Below are positions 23,071-35,208 of a stretch of DNA of 64,000 nt, in pieces. The position numbers and the translations under genes were made by a program. How positions within the stretch are numbered: position 1 is the first letter of the stretch; every line of letters begins with the position of its first letter. The notes beneath the pieces were generated by a model. That model saw only the letters and a list, made by a program, of their open reading frames with translations. It made no database searches and was not told the origin of the DNA. The stretch is taken from assembly GCA_964019695.1 (NCBI GenBank), contig OZ026515.1, positions 73,295,644-73,359,643 of the forward strand, in the 5' to 3' direction. The DNA is from Loripinus fragilis (Eukaryota > Mollusca > Bivalvia > Lucinida > Lucinidae).

Positions 23071-23536
23071 GTGTATAGCTATACCCTTTTGCTTGGGGAC
23101 GTTTTGTTCGCTGGGGAGTTTAAGGTTAAGGGTTTTACCCCAAACTAAATATTTTAGAAGAAAAGTGAAAAAGAAAATTCCATTCCTGCTCTGATTTTGG
23201 ATATCAGGAAGAAAAAAAAACATTGAAGTAGGTGACGGTTCCTATCACACCTCGCGGCGCACTTCTAGTTTTGTCGTAAGAAGTAGAAGTGAATGTCAGT
23301 ACATTTGTAAATTTTGGGGTCGGGTCTGAAAGACCCTCCAAATGTCAGAACATTGTTCTAATCATTGTTAAACTTGATGCAGGCTACAACATCATTTTGA
23401 GCAAGTACACATTTCTGACATGATAATTATGTTGTTAAAATGTTGCACTCGAACGACAAAACAAGATATTTAATCAACACTTATATAAACAGTTTAAAAG
23501 GTCTTTCAAATGGTACAGTAAAGGTAAACTCTCGGG

Positions 23537-23622
23537 AAGATAGACCTAGTTGCAGAACTGCGACTTTAGATTTTTTTCGATCTGGCTGAGTCTAAAGTCG
23601 CAGTGTTTTTGTGCTCTATCTT
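23537..23622. repeat. Stem-loop inverted repeat
   Basis: CTGCGACTTTAGA and TCTAAAGTCGCAG are exact inverses, and outer AAGATAG and CTATCTT also pair. Confidence 0.6.
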
Positions 23623-23900
23623 GACCAGTGATGGAGTCCCCTTTTGTTTTGGGAAAAACTCGTTTCCTTGACAATCCAACCATTTAGACTTCTCCATGTG
23701 TTTTACATACACAACCAAAGTTATACAAATGTTACCATTGACTTCGTTATTATGACACGTTCAATGCAATCTGTAATATCATGTTCTTGTTGATGTTTTT
23801 GGGCTCATCGCAGCCATTTTGCATGCTTTTCACGAGATAGGGGTGATGACATTTTTGCGATAAAATTCGGATGTTGAATTGATGAGACGGTTTCTGGACA

Positions 23901-25282
23901 TCTCGGCCCCTAACAAACTCGGCCCCTGACAAACTCGGCCCCTAACAAACTCGGCCCCCACAAACTCGGCAACTAGCAAACTCGGCCCCTAACCAACTCG
24001 GCCCCTATATAATCTATATAATGTACAGTTTTGTTTTTGCACAGAACACATTTGTCAGGAAGCGACACCTTTATCACTGCCTTTTATATGTGATCTGCGT
24101 TGGGTTTCGATAGTCTCGTGTGCTGCATCCATTATGTATTTCATTACTTCCCACATAATTATCGTTCTGATATACATGATAATTCCTTTGCGAAACGGAA
24201 ATGTTCTTTAAAGAAATCGAATTGTGTATAGGTAAACCTCGAAAAATTGAACTCCGACTTTTCGAAATACCCCTAATTCGAAATGAATTTCGAACACATT
24301 GGAATCAGAGAATATAGGGCCTATTTATGAATAATTTAAAATATTTTGTTTTGTGTGCGTAAAAGAAACGCCTCCCCGAGACGTTGCTTTTACGCATACA
24401 AAATATTTGTTTGATAGGAAAAAACACTGAAAATAGATCATAATAATCATTTTTGAAGGTAGATATTTTTATATTTTTATGCCTATAATTCGAACTCTCG
24501 ATAGTTCAAAATAAAATCTCTACTCCTATGACTTCGAATTCTCGAGATTCGACTGTATATTAAAAATGTCTACAATTATCCAAGACTGGTATCACCCATT
24601 CAATTTCCGTATATGTATGCTTTATTCGCAGAATGGTAGTCGAAAGCTCTGTCTAGTCTGTGCATTTGCGCAGGCACGATTGAGCTTAAACAAGTGTGAT
24701 AAATGAACGATATCACTCCTTCGATTTTCACATGTTATGTATGATGCTTTAGCCTTAACATTTTTTTTATCCGAGGAGCGGTCCAAAACTCTCTCGAGTC
24801 TGTGCATTTGCTGAGGCTCGATCATGAGAGCTTTAGCTTAACCAAGACCCATATCACCCATTCGATTGCCGCATATGTATGCTTTATCACAGTTTGGCGG
24901 CCGAAAGCTATGGTTTTCTCTCGTCAAGGCCCAATTCAAAATACTCAACATCGAGACTGTCCCGGGTTTCATATAGGCCTAGAACGCTCATACATGTTTG
25001 AATAAACATACTGAACCTTTCTTTCACAAAAGTGGACAGCGTCAACATCATAAATTGCCAATATCCAACACAACATGCATTATCTGCATACGTTTTTAAT
25101 GGGCACTAATGTTTTTAACCAATGATTTGCATGTATAATGAAACTAGCCAGCCTCATGAATCATATTTCGGTTGGGGGCCGAGTTTGTAGGGGTCGAATT
25201 TGGTCCTCGAATATATGGGGGCCGAGTTTGTTAGGGGCCGAGTTTGTCAGGGGCCGAGTTTGTTAGGGGCCGAGTTTGTTTT
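23901..25282. mobile_element. Foldback element with inverted minisatellite termini, 1.38 kb
   Basis: The left terminus (23901-24007) is six to seven copies of a 17-bp unit AACTCGGCCCCTAACAA. The right terminus (25172-25282) holds the inverse unit TTGTTAGGGGCCGAGTT in a similar number. Such inverted tandem termini are known from Drosophila FB elements. The interior has no transposase and contains a smaller nested element at 24229-24557. Target duplication could not be fixed. Confidence 0.7.
24229..24557. mobile_element. Nested pogo/Tigger-like MITE, about 325 bp
   Basis: TA, then GGTAAACCTCGAAAAATTGA, faces the inverse TCGAATTCTCGAGATTCGAC, then TG and TA. The CTCGA...TTCGA(A/T) signature and TA flanks are typical of pogo/Tigger-derived MITEs. 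It lies inside the foldback element. Confidence 0.6.
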
Positions 25283-26995
25283 CAAAAAACTCAGTACATT
25301 ATTATAATAAGATTAACAGTGGATTTCGGACATTATTAGAAACAAGTAGGTGTTTGAGTTTTGAAAATCAGGGCAAAATTGTTAAAGCTATTGATTCTGT
25401 TAACTTACTCAATGTTGGTACGCTCGCAGCAGTCACGTTTCTGTATAATTGTGCATTGTAGCGCCCCCTATTTTCTATTAAATTATAACGAGTAATGACC
25501 TATTTCAGAAAATGAAAGTCGATTTCCAAGAATGGTTTGATTTCAATTTAATATAGCATGTCAAAGAAAATGAGATACTTACTTGACAGGAATTCTTAAC
25601 AACCACATACCCCACCAGTATAAATCTAATTTTCGGAAAGGAAGCTTTGTCATGTCCCAAAATGTCATAATCAGACCGAAAATGGACTTTTCCAACAAGG
25701 CGGACAATTGTTATTCTGATCATGTGCTCACGTGACAATTTTCCCGCCAAAAGTAGCAAGCTAACGCAAGAGTACATTGACCTCTGAACCGAGAGAGGGT
25801 CAGCTTGTTTACGACAAGAAGCGATGGATTGGAAAGATCAGAATCAAATTACTTTTGCACAGTGATCAGTAAGATATTAGTGAAAGAAAATATTTTTTAT
25901 TTCATGGCTAACCTTGCTGCACGCTGAAAAGCTTTACTATCACACGCTTATGTTCAAATAGGCTATCAGTCAATACACACATTTGGTACCCATCGTTTTT
26001 AAGGCGCCACGTGAATCTTATATAGAGACATTGGGTGTTTTGACCTTCTTTTTGAACATGTGCGCAATGGTTTATGATTAGAATTGTATAATGATGTCAT
26101 TGTTTGAATATGCAAAACCATTTGGATTTTTTTCTATGTATTTCCTGTTAGCGGAAGTGGGGGAGTTCCTTATCTGAAAATAGTCAATTTTCAATCCAGT
26201 GACATCCGTCGGAATACAGAACCAGGGTGAAAAATTTGCATACTAGGTTGAAGATTGACCTTTATTCGTTGACATCCATCAAAATATTAAAAGAAAACCT
26301 ATTACAAATGGTGAGAGAGGTCACCATAAAAATCAACCTGTTTGTACAAAAAAGGATCCCATCCATTGCCATTAAGAACTCCTCGATGGCAACAAATTGG
26401 TCAAAGGCGGCCCCAGTTAGATCGGTAATTGGTCATCTTTTTTTGCAAATATCTACATGTAACAAATGTATGGTGAGATGGTATTGGATTCTTTTAATCT
26501 CAACAGACCAGGTATGATCATTTTTAGGCCAATTATGATAATAAGGAAGGTAAAAGAAAACATTATATAAGTCTGATTTTGGTATTTAATGTTGTTAAAA
26601 CATCTGTGTATTCAGAAAACGGAAAGTAAACGGGTCATTGTCGGTACATTAAATACCAAAACAAATTCGTGCGTGACTTTAGTACCCACAGAAAAAGCAT
26701 GCTCTTCAGCTCAGAAGACAAAAATGACGCCATGTTTTGAAAACAAATAGTGTAAACATTCTTTGTGGACAGGAGTATTTTATCTTTTTAGAACTAATCA
26801 GGTATGCATCAGCGGCAAACTAAATAGCAAAATATAGATAAACCTATAAACATACAAAATGGAGTAGTGTTAGAGGAAGACACTGTTTGGAAATGTGTTT
26901 TAAACTTGGTTTACGTCCACGATAACAGTAGGGGAAAAGATAGAGGCTTAAAAAATCAGGGCTATATGATAACATAAATATAAAAATCCATCATA
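25283..26995. other. Intergenic, one exact inverted repeat
   Basis: TTTTGGTATTTAATGT (26577-26592) is the exact inverse of 26646-26661, giving a 16-bp stem with a 53-base loop. A 96-codon plus-strand frame at 26227-26517 is unrecognised. No gene is supported. Confidence 0.45.
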
Positions 26996-27501
26996 TCGCC
27001 CTGAATTCAGTGCTAAGATAGACCATGCTTACAAAGCACTCATCAGACCAAAACTTCTTCATGTGACATGTGTCTGGGATCCTCCAACTATCAACAAAAT
27101 AAACCAACTTGAAAAAGTACAGCGTCGCGCTCGCTGCAAGATTTGTTGGTGGTCGCTTCCATAACACATCCTCTGTTACGGAAATGCTGGAAGATTTAGA
27201 CTGGCCCTTACTCCAAGTTCGCAGACTAAGAACAAGATTAATTTTGTTCTACAAGATAATATATTAACAGATAGCAATATACCCTTCTGATCTTCTCATC
27301 ACAGTCGACAACAGAACGAGACACTCAAATCTAAACTGTTATCGACAAATCCAGACAAGCAAGGACATTTACAGATTCTCTTTCTATCCCCAGACAATAA
27401 TGCAATGGAACCAACTCCCATTATCTGTTGTTACTGTTGATACAGTAGAGTGCTTCAGAAATACACTCACTGTTCCAGTGCTTATCCCCATCCTAAACTG
27501 A
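26996..27501 (+). pseudogene. Non-LTR retrotransposon relic (Jockey/CR1-like), C-terminal end of reverse transcriptase
   Basis: Translation gives HAYKALIRPKLLHVTCVWDP, INQLEKVQRRA, then after a frameshift ARFVGGRFHNTSSVTEMLED and RRLRTRLILFYKI. An in-frame TAA follows, then RTRHSNLN, FSFYPQTIMQWNQLPLSV and the natural stop at 27499-27501. The order AYK.LVRP, VWDP, LE.VQRRAARF, HNTSSV, L.W..L..RR and SF.P.TI..WN.LP is diagnostic of the C-terminal region after the palm domain. The frameshift is a CGCT duplication near 27131. The catalytic domain and endonuclease are missing, as in 5'-truncated copies. The element is dead. Confidence 0.85.
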
Positions 27502-28437
27502 GAGTTCAGTCCTGTTAATAGTTTTAAATCTACCTTTGTAAAGTTGCTTTTACTATCTATCTTTGGCATCTAATCATGTAGTCGGCACACGCTAAAAATC
27601 CAGTAGCTGAGAGATAAATTAAATACACACAGAGATCAGAAGCCCTTTGATATTATCGATCGCGACACGCCTTTGGAGCCGCAGGAGACGTGATTATTGT
27701 CCTGTCTCTGTTGACCAATCATATGACCCGGACTGCAGTGTAGCAATTGTGACAGGTGATTGACAGGATTACCGATGCAGGACAGTGTGATTATTACAAG
27801 GTGATAGTTAAAGTAATTCAGCAAGGATTATTGGATAATTGTTTGAAACAGATGCGCTACTGATTTACCGTTTAAGTGTGGAAAACTAATAGGGTACTGT
27901 AAACAACATCGGACTACCAACTTCTGAATTCGACTGATTAGGGATGAAAGAGAAAATATATTTAATTGCTCTTGTTTGCGATTTCAGCAACATTAATATG
28001 GAGAAAAAACAATAAGTTTACGTATTTGCATTTCTTCATTTGTTCATAGCTACGGCAAACAAAAGAGTCTGAGAATGGTTGAAAAACCCAGTACAGCGGT
28101 AAGCCGTATACCGTAAAGTCCGACCGACCAAAGTTCCAAATGAAGCTTCACTACAAGCCGTGCAATGAAATATATCATCGGTTCAAGCCGAGTGCGTGTC
28201 CAACAATGAAATTTTCTAACAGGTAGAATATTCGTTCACTTCACCCGTCTCAAGCTGGTGACAATCAATAGGTAAATTTTGGAAGACTTCGGTTGTTTGC
28301 CGAAAAGAAGGGGTGCTATGCGATGTTGAGGTGTGAAAATAATCCCTTGGGCTAGTGGTCTTATCTTAATCTGCATAAAACACTGATCTTTATGGTTTTA
28401 ATTAAATAACGACTTACTATAAAGAGAGTAGAGTTTT
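27502..28437. other. Intergenic, tail of the retrotransposon relic then unassigned
   Basis: The first 100 bases may be the retrotransposon 3' UTR (CTATCTATC near 27554). The remainder shows no gene or repeat that can be named. Confidence 0.4.
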
Positions 28438-29290
28438 AACCCTTAAAGCGCCAAGAAAAGAATGCATCTTAAAATGTCGTCTGCTGAAGTCGTCTGCTAC
28501 AAATAATTGCCAAGCATTTCTGACGCATTAAGTATAGAAGCAAACAGCGTGGACCCAGAACAGACTGCTCCTATAGGAGCAGTTTGATCTGGATTCACAC
28601 TGTTTGGGCATAGAGGCTTCTTAAACATTTCTGCAGACGAGAAAAGCAGACGACTTTTGTTGCGATTTAAAATGAGATTTTAAACAAAGCCACATTATGA
28701 GGCGTGCCATCCTGGTCAGCACTGATTGAAGATTCTCATCCCTTCCGCTGATTCATTCAAGAAGGGTTGTTGTCAGTTACAAGCGAAAGTATGTGCACGA
28801 ATTACTGGATAACCGCTTGTTCAAGCCTGCCCAGGAAAAAGTGTGGTTAGGTGAACTGACCGTCCCGCAATGACCATAGCTGTTGACTTGGGACGTAAAG
28901 CAACAAAACAAACAAAAAAACTGATTGAAGATGTGCTATTTATTGGACGCTCTACTCAAATTTTGTTAGATAACTTGACACATCAGCTAAACAGTGTGGG
29001 CCCTGATCAGACGCCACATTACGTGGTGTCTCATCTGGGTTCGCACTGATTGTATATATGTCCCGTTTATGAGATGCTCTGCTCAAACAGGTTAGATGGA
29101 TATGATGTTATGACTAATGTTGCAACTATGACATTCAGTCAGCAAAAAGTGCAGACCCTGACCAGATGCCACATTATGCGGAGTCTCATCTGGGTTCACA
29201 CAGTTTGTATTATGTCCCATTTATGGGACACTCTGCCATTTCAGCATATAGTGCAGGCCCCGATCAGACGCCACATGTATAAAGAATGGC
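28438..29290. repeat. Cluster of four short palindromic repeats (CAAACAGTG family)
   Basis: Copies lie at 28545-28605, 28990-29050, 29136-29205 and a half copy at 29249-29280. The first is nearly symmetrical around GCTCCTATAGGAGC. The others share GATCAGACGCCACAT, a short centre, and CTCATCTGGGTTC. Between the first two, GACCGTCCCGCAATGACC through GGGACGTAAAG (28857-28905) resembles the tail of the SINE seen whole at 41018-41220. Confidence 0.7.
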
Positions 29291-29640
29291 TTTAGGAATA
29301 AACATAAAATATTATCCGTTTTTTGTGCTGTGTTATTCAGTTGTTGTTGTTATTTTTCAAAATTATAATTTGTCGAAATGTTTTGAAAACCTTACCACCA
29401 GAAGAGACTCGCATGCAACAAAATCCGGTTTTCTCGAGAAAAGCTAATTATTAGACACGTGTTTGTCTAAACTCATTATCATTATATATATTTTTTCCAC
29501 AATTTACTTTGTTGAAAAAATGATACCAGAGTTTCAAAAAAGTTGATACCATGTCCATATCTACATACATTGTAGCATAGCTAAGTAAACGTCGTATGGG
29601 GTCCATGTAATCCTTTGTTTATTGGTAAAGACGGATGTAA
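29291..29640. other. Intergenic, nothing identified
   Basis: AT-rich, no gene or repeat boundary. Confidence 0.4.
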
Positions 29641-29689
29641 CCACTTATCCATTCTCAAATATTACAGCCATAGCAGCGAAGACCCAGAT

Positions 29690-29825
29690 TACCAGCGGCA
29701 CTGCGTTGTGTCCTAAAGCAGGACACATTAATCCCTGCTTAGTACTGGTTCAAAAAAGGAAGACCCTTCCCGTCATAACTGAAAAATTGTTGACCGGGAC
29801 GTAAAGAATCAAACCAGTCAAACAA
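29690..29825 (+). repeat. 5'-truncated SINE copy (tail half)
   Basis: GGCACTGCGTTGTGTCC, then TAGTACTGGTTCA, then TTGTTGACCGGGACGTAAAG and CAAA-rich 3' end match the second half of the intact SINE at 41018-41220. The tRNA-derived head is missing. Confidence 0.75.
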
Positions 29826-30782
29826 ATAAAGTGCGTTCTGCAACATTTCGGGAAGGTCTACAATGCTTTCCATCATAAAATCAAAATAGTTTCAACATTT
29901 GGATAATGCAAGCAGTGTAGATCCTGATGGGTTCCATTAACGTTTGTTGAATTAGCGAGCGGTCTGAATTAAGAAAAAAACAATTACGGTAAATGTTCTA
30001 AAATTTCGAACACTCTAAAATTACGAAGACCTAAAATTATCGCCGAAAATAATTTTCAAAACATCCTAAAAAATCGAACACTGACCTTTTTTTGAAAAGT
30101 GAATTTCTAAAATTACGAACACAAGTTATTTTCGGCGGAAAATCGATGTCTGTTTCACGTGACGTTCTTTTTCGCATGCTGAGCGCAAGACTATACTTTT
30201 TGTCTGCTAATTGTGCGATGCAAGCTTTCAGATAAGATCAAAGGCAAGAGCGCATTAAAAGCACTGACTTTTCTACATGAACGTGACAAAAAAAGTTCAT
30301 GTATGTTTAATATTGGTTTAGTATCGACGGAAAACAGTGCAGGCTCAAATATTTTTAAAACCCTTCATTCAATTTTGCGAAATGTTTACCTATAAGAAGC
30401 ATTCGATCCATCGGAATTCTTCAGCAATGGTCATTAACATGGTCACAGACATTAAACAGACATGCCTCGGGCAAGGATTAGGAGTTACATTTACCGCGAG
30501 AAAGCGCCCATCTAAGCTTATGTTCACCATGAAAGACTTAGTCATACGCTGCCTGGTCGTCAAAATTGAACATTTGCAAGTAACAGTAGATGTTACTACT
30601 TTAAAAACAAAACAAAAAAAACAACAACAAAAAAAACCCTGCAAACCACAGTGTTAAACAACTGAGTAAATTTGCTAAGTTAGTTTGCGTATACAAACTT
30701 ATATACAAAAGGGCCTTTTTCCAAAGTGTGGTTTGAGTCGTGAGACAGTTTTATTTCAATCGAGCCGGTTCACGCGCACTGC

Positions 30783-31026
30783 GTGCATGCGCGGATTCAG
30801 AGGGGGTAGTGGGAGGACCGAAATGCCACTAAAAATGGACCACCATCGGCCCATCAGCGAAACGTTTTTGAAATGGCGTTTTGCTGGCGTGTCAATGGCC
30901 CACCATTGAATGCTGGCTTGGTGGCTTTGTGAATTTTAGGGGATCTGGGAACCCCTATATTTCTGTGATTTTCCAGGGGGGGGGGTCCAGACCCCCTGTC
31001 CCCCCTCTGGATCCGCCCATGGCATG
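30783..31026. repeat. Nested GC-rich element with inverted ends
   Basis: GCATGCGCGGATTCAGAGGG at the left is the imperfect inverse of CCCTCTGGATCCGCCC...GCATGC at the right. A 70-bp palindrome (30839-30905) of the GGGCCACTATCGGCCC family lies inside. A GC-rich run of Gs precedes GTCCAGACCCCC near 30985. A related GCAGATCCAGGGGG start occurs near 55089. Confidence 0.6.
30839..30905. repeat. Palindromic repeat, GGCCCRYCAGCGAAAC family, diverged copy
   Basis: CCACCATCGGCCCATCAGCG and the inverse-like CGCTGGCG...AATGGCCCACC arms enclose AAACG(N)ATGGCGTTT. Other copies are at 35661-35735 and 43864-43979. Confidence 0.55.
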
Positions 31027-31142
31027 CATCTGAAAGAAGGTACTTGTCTGAAATGTTCCGTGATCATCGGACGCAAAGTCGGACTAGATTATAACTCTTG
31101 GTATGCTTGTTTGCCCCTGATCAGGCACGTCGGACGATCTTC

Positions 31143-31168
31143 GTTTGCAAACTTTGATAGCAGGTCGT

Positions 31169-31206
<38 letters not shown>

Positions 31207-31545
31207 CACGGTGTTTGCACACGAATCTTTTGTTTTGGCTTGATTTCTTAGAATATCGAAACACAATGTTTGGGTCAGTGAATCAATCTTGATACAACTG
31301 CTTCCGACGAGGACCCAAAACCCAAACTTATCGTGCGCATCGGCTTTTGTACGGCAAAGTCGGACATTCCTTGTGTACTTTCTATCGCATGCACACACTA
31401 TCCTGAATACCATTCATGTCTGATCTGGATCCAAACCGTGTTTGCAAATGGAGAGAGAGAGGGGGAGAGAGAGCGACTGGTGCAGGCACGTCAAGGTAAA
31501 CATTGCATCGGCGGATCAACAAGTAGAGAGAGAGAGAGAGAGATG
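31143..31545. repeat. Three GA microsatellites
   Basis: AG/GA runs at about 31175-31202, 31453-31475 and 31525-31543, separated by unique sequence inside the 29987-32201 element. Confidence 0.9.
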
Positions 31546-32337
31546 TGTGTGTTCTTTTTGAATTTCGTCAGTTTGTTTTTTTTTTACTCTGGGAACTCGT
31601 CTACGTATTTCAAAGTTTTGTGTCGATCTTTGCAAAAAAAAATCTGATCGTACGAGATGTCTAGCGGTATCAATTCTTGAGTACAATCTCGGACCCAAAA
31701 TTACTGGGTCCGAGGTACAATATTAGCTGGAATTCGAAGTCGGCAGAGCGAGCGAAAGCGTTTTGTTTTTCTGAAGGAAGAACGAAATTGTGTAGTGATT
31801 TATCGGTAGTCCGAGACGAGTGAACATAGGAGACCCGGCTTATCGAATAGTTCAAATGACTTGTAAGTAAATTGAGTGACATAATATGCACGTGCCTGGC
31901 TCTCGACTTGGCGAACACCGCACGCGCTGGACATTTTACTGACTCACTCCGCATGAATTTAGCGGCGATTTTAATAAGATTAAAGTTTAGAAAAAAAGTG
32001 GAGATAGCACAGAATCATATCGCCGTGTTTTCACCACGTTTCTACCACATTTTGACATGCATATATACCGTTTTTTCTCATGATAAAGCCCACATTCTAT
32101 AATTTCGAACACTAGCATTTTTTCACAAACGTAATTTCTAAAATTACGAACAACGGAAAAAATAATTATTTTAAGTGTTCGTAATTTTAGAACATTTACC
32201 GTACTGCGCAAAAGTAATGAAATTTTATACCAAAAGTCACTCGCATGCAACAAAACCTGGTTATCTCCGGACTAGGCCCTTTTATTAGTCATGTATATGA
32301 CTTTGTTAAATTTATTATTAGCGGATTTTTTTTTATT

Positions 32338-35208
32338 ATAGGCCTTGAGCTGGCTATAGACCCCCCTCCCCCCCCCCCAGGGGGAATTTTGTTCACTATG
32401 ATTTTCTGAAACTACATTATATAAGACACAAAATAAAATATGTTAGCCCTCTGAGAGTGGCAGCGTTAAGGTGTAACAGCACGTTATATACGTTACCCCC
32501 CAAGATAGCATTAAACGTCTCTGATAATGTCTCAACCATGACATGTTCATATATATTTGCATGCTGGCACAGGTTTATGAACTTCTTATAACACAGTTAC
32601 ATATTTTTAGTATTAATTTTATAAATGTATTGAGTAATTACAGTTGTATACGTTACTTAGTGTTCCCTGCGTTATTTCCGAGTGTCAATCTGGTATTTAC
32701 TGTCTAAACATGTATTACATCTATCACATAATATAGTAAATCTATAAGGCTGCTACTTAAATGATTTAAAGTTCTTTATTAAAGTCGCTTACACTATTTT
32801 TCAGGTCAATGTTATGTATGTTACCTTCAAAATAGCATTAAACATTTAAGTTAATGTCTCTAACAAGCCCTGTTTATACTTATTTGCATGCTTGCAGAGG
32901 TTTATGTACTTCTTTTAACAAGGTTTACCTATTTTAAGTATTCATTTAATAAATGCCTTAAGCTTTAACTGCTATGTTTGTTACCAAATGATACATAAGT
33001 TATTCTGAGTATCTGTATAGAAGTTGTTGACTATACATGTGTAAAGTCTGTCAGAGAATTTAGAAAATTTATAAAGCTGAAATAAATTGAAGTTCCTTAT
33101 TATTTTATGGTGACTCAAACTAATAATATAATGTGATCTATCAACCTTCGCTGTTTGCTCACATAAACAGTATAGATACCATGCATTCAAATCGGAAGTT
33201 CTGAAGGACAGTCACTGTGAAACAGCTCAGTTCTGGGCAAGGTATATGGATATGATTCAGATGGTGTTGACACTGATTAGGGCTACAAGGAAAACAACTT
33301 TGATTGCATGTCATCTCTATCTGTATGCCTTGTTCCCAATGTTCATTGCAAACGATCACAACAACTACGCACAATATGTACCTGTGTAACTGATTATACT
33401 CATATTTTATACACATGGCAGATGCAAAGAATTTCTCGAACAAAATGGGTTTAGTGTGTCACAACCATTTGTCTTTTGCTTGAGAAATGCTTTTGACATA
33501 TCTATCAGGCAAACAATAAAGAGGTATTAATGGCTTCAGCAACTAGAACTACGCTTCGTACTACAGATGGAATGGTGTATTACTCATCACATCAGAGCTC
33601 AATATAATATGTATTAAAACAACTCTTCAATGCACTGACATGAAATATTCAATCTGCTCAGATGCAAAGTAGAATGAGTACTAGAGGCAATTTCGGGCTT
33701 CACCAATCCTTATAGTTCTAGTTTTGAAGACAATGAACTGTACTTTTTGTCTTTGGGTGTGCCTGCTAAGCCTGGCATAGCTAAGGATCTCATTGAGGCT
33801 GATGACATAGGCATGAAGGCTGTTGCAGACTTCATAGACTCACTTTTAGTTAAATAAATCTGTTTTTCACATACCCTATAAAATGCTACAAGCTAATAAA
33901 GTTTTGATGCTTGCGAGGTCAAGCAAGAAGAAATTGCCCAATTTACAAAACGTAAACAGCCAAATGAGAGCTTGAAGGGGCGTCTTAAGTAAGCATGACC
34001 TTCTTTCTTTTGGACATAATGTTGAGTTGACACTGCAGTTCCTTCTTGGACTGTACCATGGTCACTGTCAACTCCTGATAGAATTTCCACCAACACTGAC
34101 AAGTCCAAACTTCAGCATGGCTTGCAATCACACATTGAACCAACATTAGATTGGCCATGTAGTTCTGCACATAACGCTGATGTTAATGCCATAACTACAG
34201 AGCATAATAGCTTTTCTTGTCACCTTCATGGATCTGATGGCACCAGTATTCAATCAGGCAGTTAAGGTAGGGCCTGTTGGTTTTGTCACTGATACATATT
34301 TACAATGTATAAGCAGCAGTCTATAAAGTCTTACAAACATTCTCGCAGAGGATAACCTGGGTGTTTTGTTCAACAATGGTGTATGCAACAAAAGGTGCAC
34401 CTTCTGAATGTCAACAGCATTGGCCAGAATATGGGGAAGAGATCTACAGTAATACACTATTTAACAGATTGTGACACTACCAATGTGCCGATGTGTTAGT
34501 ACCACGGAAAACTGATAGAGAACCCCTCCCCCACTAGTGCATCAACATTCTTAGAAGGGTAGGAAAACAAATAAAGAATTGCTCTAGGCACTCATCAGTG
34601 ATATGAAGCCCTAACATGTGCTATTTATGTAATTGTGAATAAGCTGCAGTACGACATGTTTCTGAAAAAAGTACCAAAGCCATACACATATACTGACTAT
34701 TTCAAATGACATGAACATGAGCCTACCTCCACCCTGCTTTTCTGTCCTTAAGATGTAAATACAAAGATTGAATTATCAAGTCTTTCCCATGAAAACAAGT
34801 GAGGCTTTCCAGATATGGACAAAATGTGTGGAAAATAAATGGGAAGGAAATCTAGTACCTCTGGGTGAAAGAAAACTTGATTGTACTCTAACAAAAGAGC
34901 CAGAGAATTATATTTCATAGTTTGTGTGATATGGGGTTACCATGTTCAAAACTCAACAACTCAAACCTTATAAAAGATAGAAACATAATATTTGCAGTTT
35001 CCAAAAGGTACATAAACATTCTTTAATACAAAATGTGTTAGTAAGCACATTCACATTAAAAAAAAAGTATCAAACTATATTAGTTTCATAAATCATTTAT
35101 ATAGGAATAAAGAAAAAAAAGTAACATACGTAACACTTTGGGGTGCATATTTGTTTTCAAAGGTCCATATCTGTTATGCAAAAATAGCTTACTTGGATGA
35201 TATAGCCA
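32338..35208 (+). mobile_element. Degenerate transposon copy A, 2.9 kb, right end missing
   Basis: Begins TAGGCCTTGAGCTGGCTATA followed by a C-run and CAGGGGGAATTTTG, and is collinear with 49362-52195 throughout. Homology to copy B stops sharply at GATATAGCC near 35205. The right terminus, which can be read at 53590-53708, is absent. It carries the protein relic at 33171-34310 and repeated TACGTTAC/GTAACGTA motifs near both ends. Confidence 0.8.
33171..34310 (+). pseudogene. Transposon-associated protein relic (copy A)
   Basis: Plus-strand translation gives FKSEVLKDSHCETAQFWARY, MIQMVLTLIRATRK and NDHNNYAQYVPV, then TAA (33387-33389). The same frame continues FLEQNGFSVSQ and IRQTIKRY to another TAA. 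Further on come NPYSSSFEDNELYFLSLGVP and KDLIEADDIGMKAVADFIDS, then VPWSLSTPDRIS, TDKSKLQHGLQSHIE and GFVTDTY. This order matches the N-terminal and middle parts of large uncharacterised proteins from coral and bivalve mobile DNA (FW..Y..M...LL.FIRATR, NYARYL, DQTIE, VPWSLA..DG, TDKS.L, DG.A..Q, FVTD.Y). The C-terminal part of such a protein is at 19785-20397. Many stops and frameshifts show decay. Confidence 0.75.

Larger units (their letters stand above)
22441..23900. other. Intergenic with two small palindromes
   Basis: Holds a 20-bp perfect palindrome at 23051-23070 and a stem-loop at about 23537-23622; no gene is seen. The minus-strand 64-codon frame at 23029-23223 is not recognisable. 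Confidence 0.45.
29987..32201. mobile_element. TIR transposon, 2,215 bp, TA-flanked, no intact transposase
   Basis: The left end CGGTAAATGTTCTAAAATT matches the inverse of the right end for 28 bases with one mismatch. TA flanks both ends (29985-29986 and 32202-32203). CTAAAATTACGAACAC motifs recur in both subterminal regions, as transposase-binding repeats do. The interior has GA microsatellites and a nested 240-bp repeat; several overlapping frames of 60-109 codons show no domain. TA target and termini suggest a Tc1/mariner/pogo relative; the class is inferred. Confidence 0.75.

Noticed and set aside
26227..26517. 96-codon plus-strand frame
   Set aside because: No family resemblance, no splice or transcript context; likely chance in AT-rich DNA.
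30337..30657. 106-codon plus-strand frame
   Set aside because: Located inside a TIR element, ends in an A-rich low-complexity stretch, and has no recognisable motif.
33159..33443. Minus-strand frame conserved between 33159-33443 and 50138-50440
   Set aside because: It is the antisense shadow of the plus-strand transposon-protein relic, whose own translation has recognisable family motifs.
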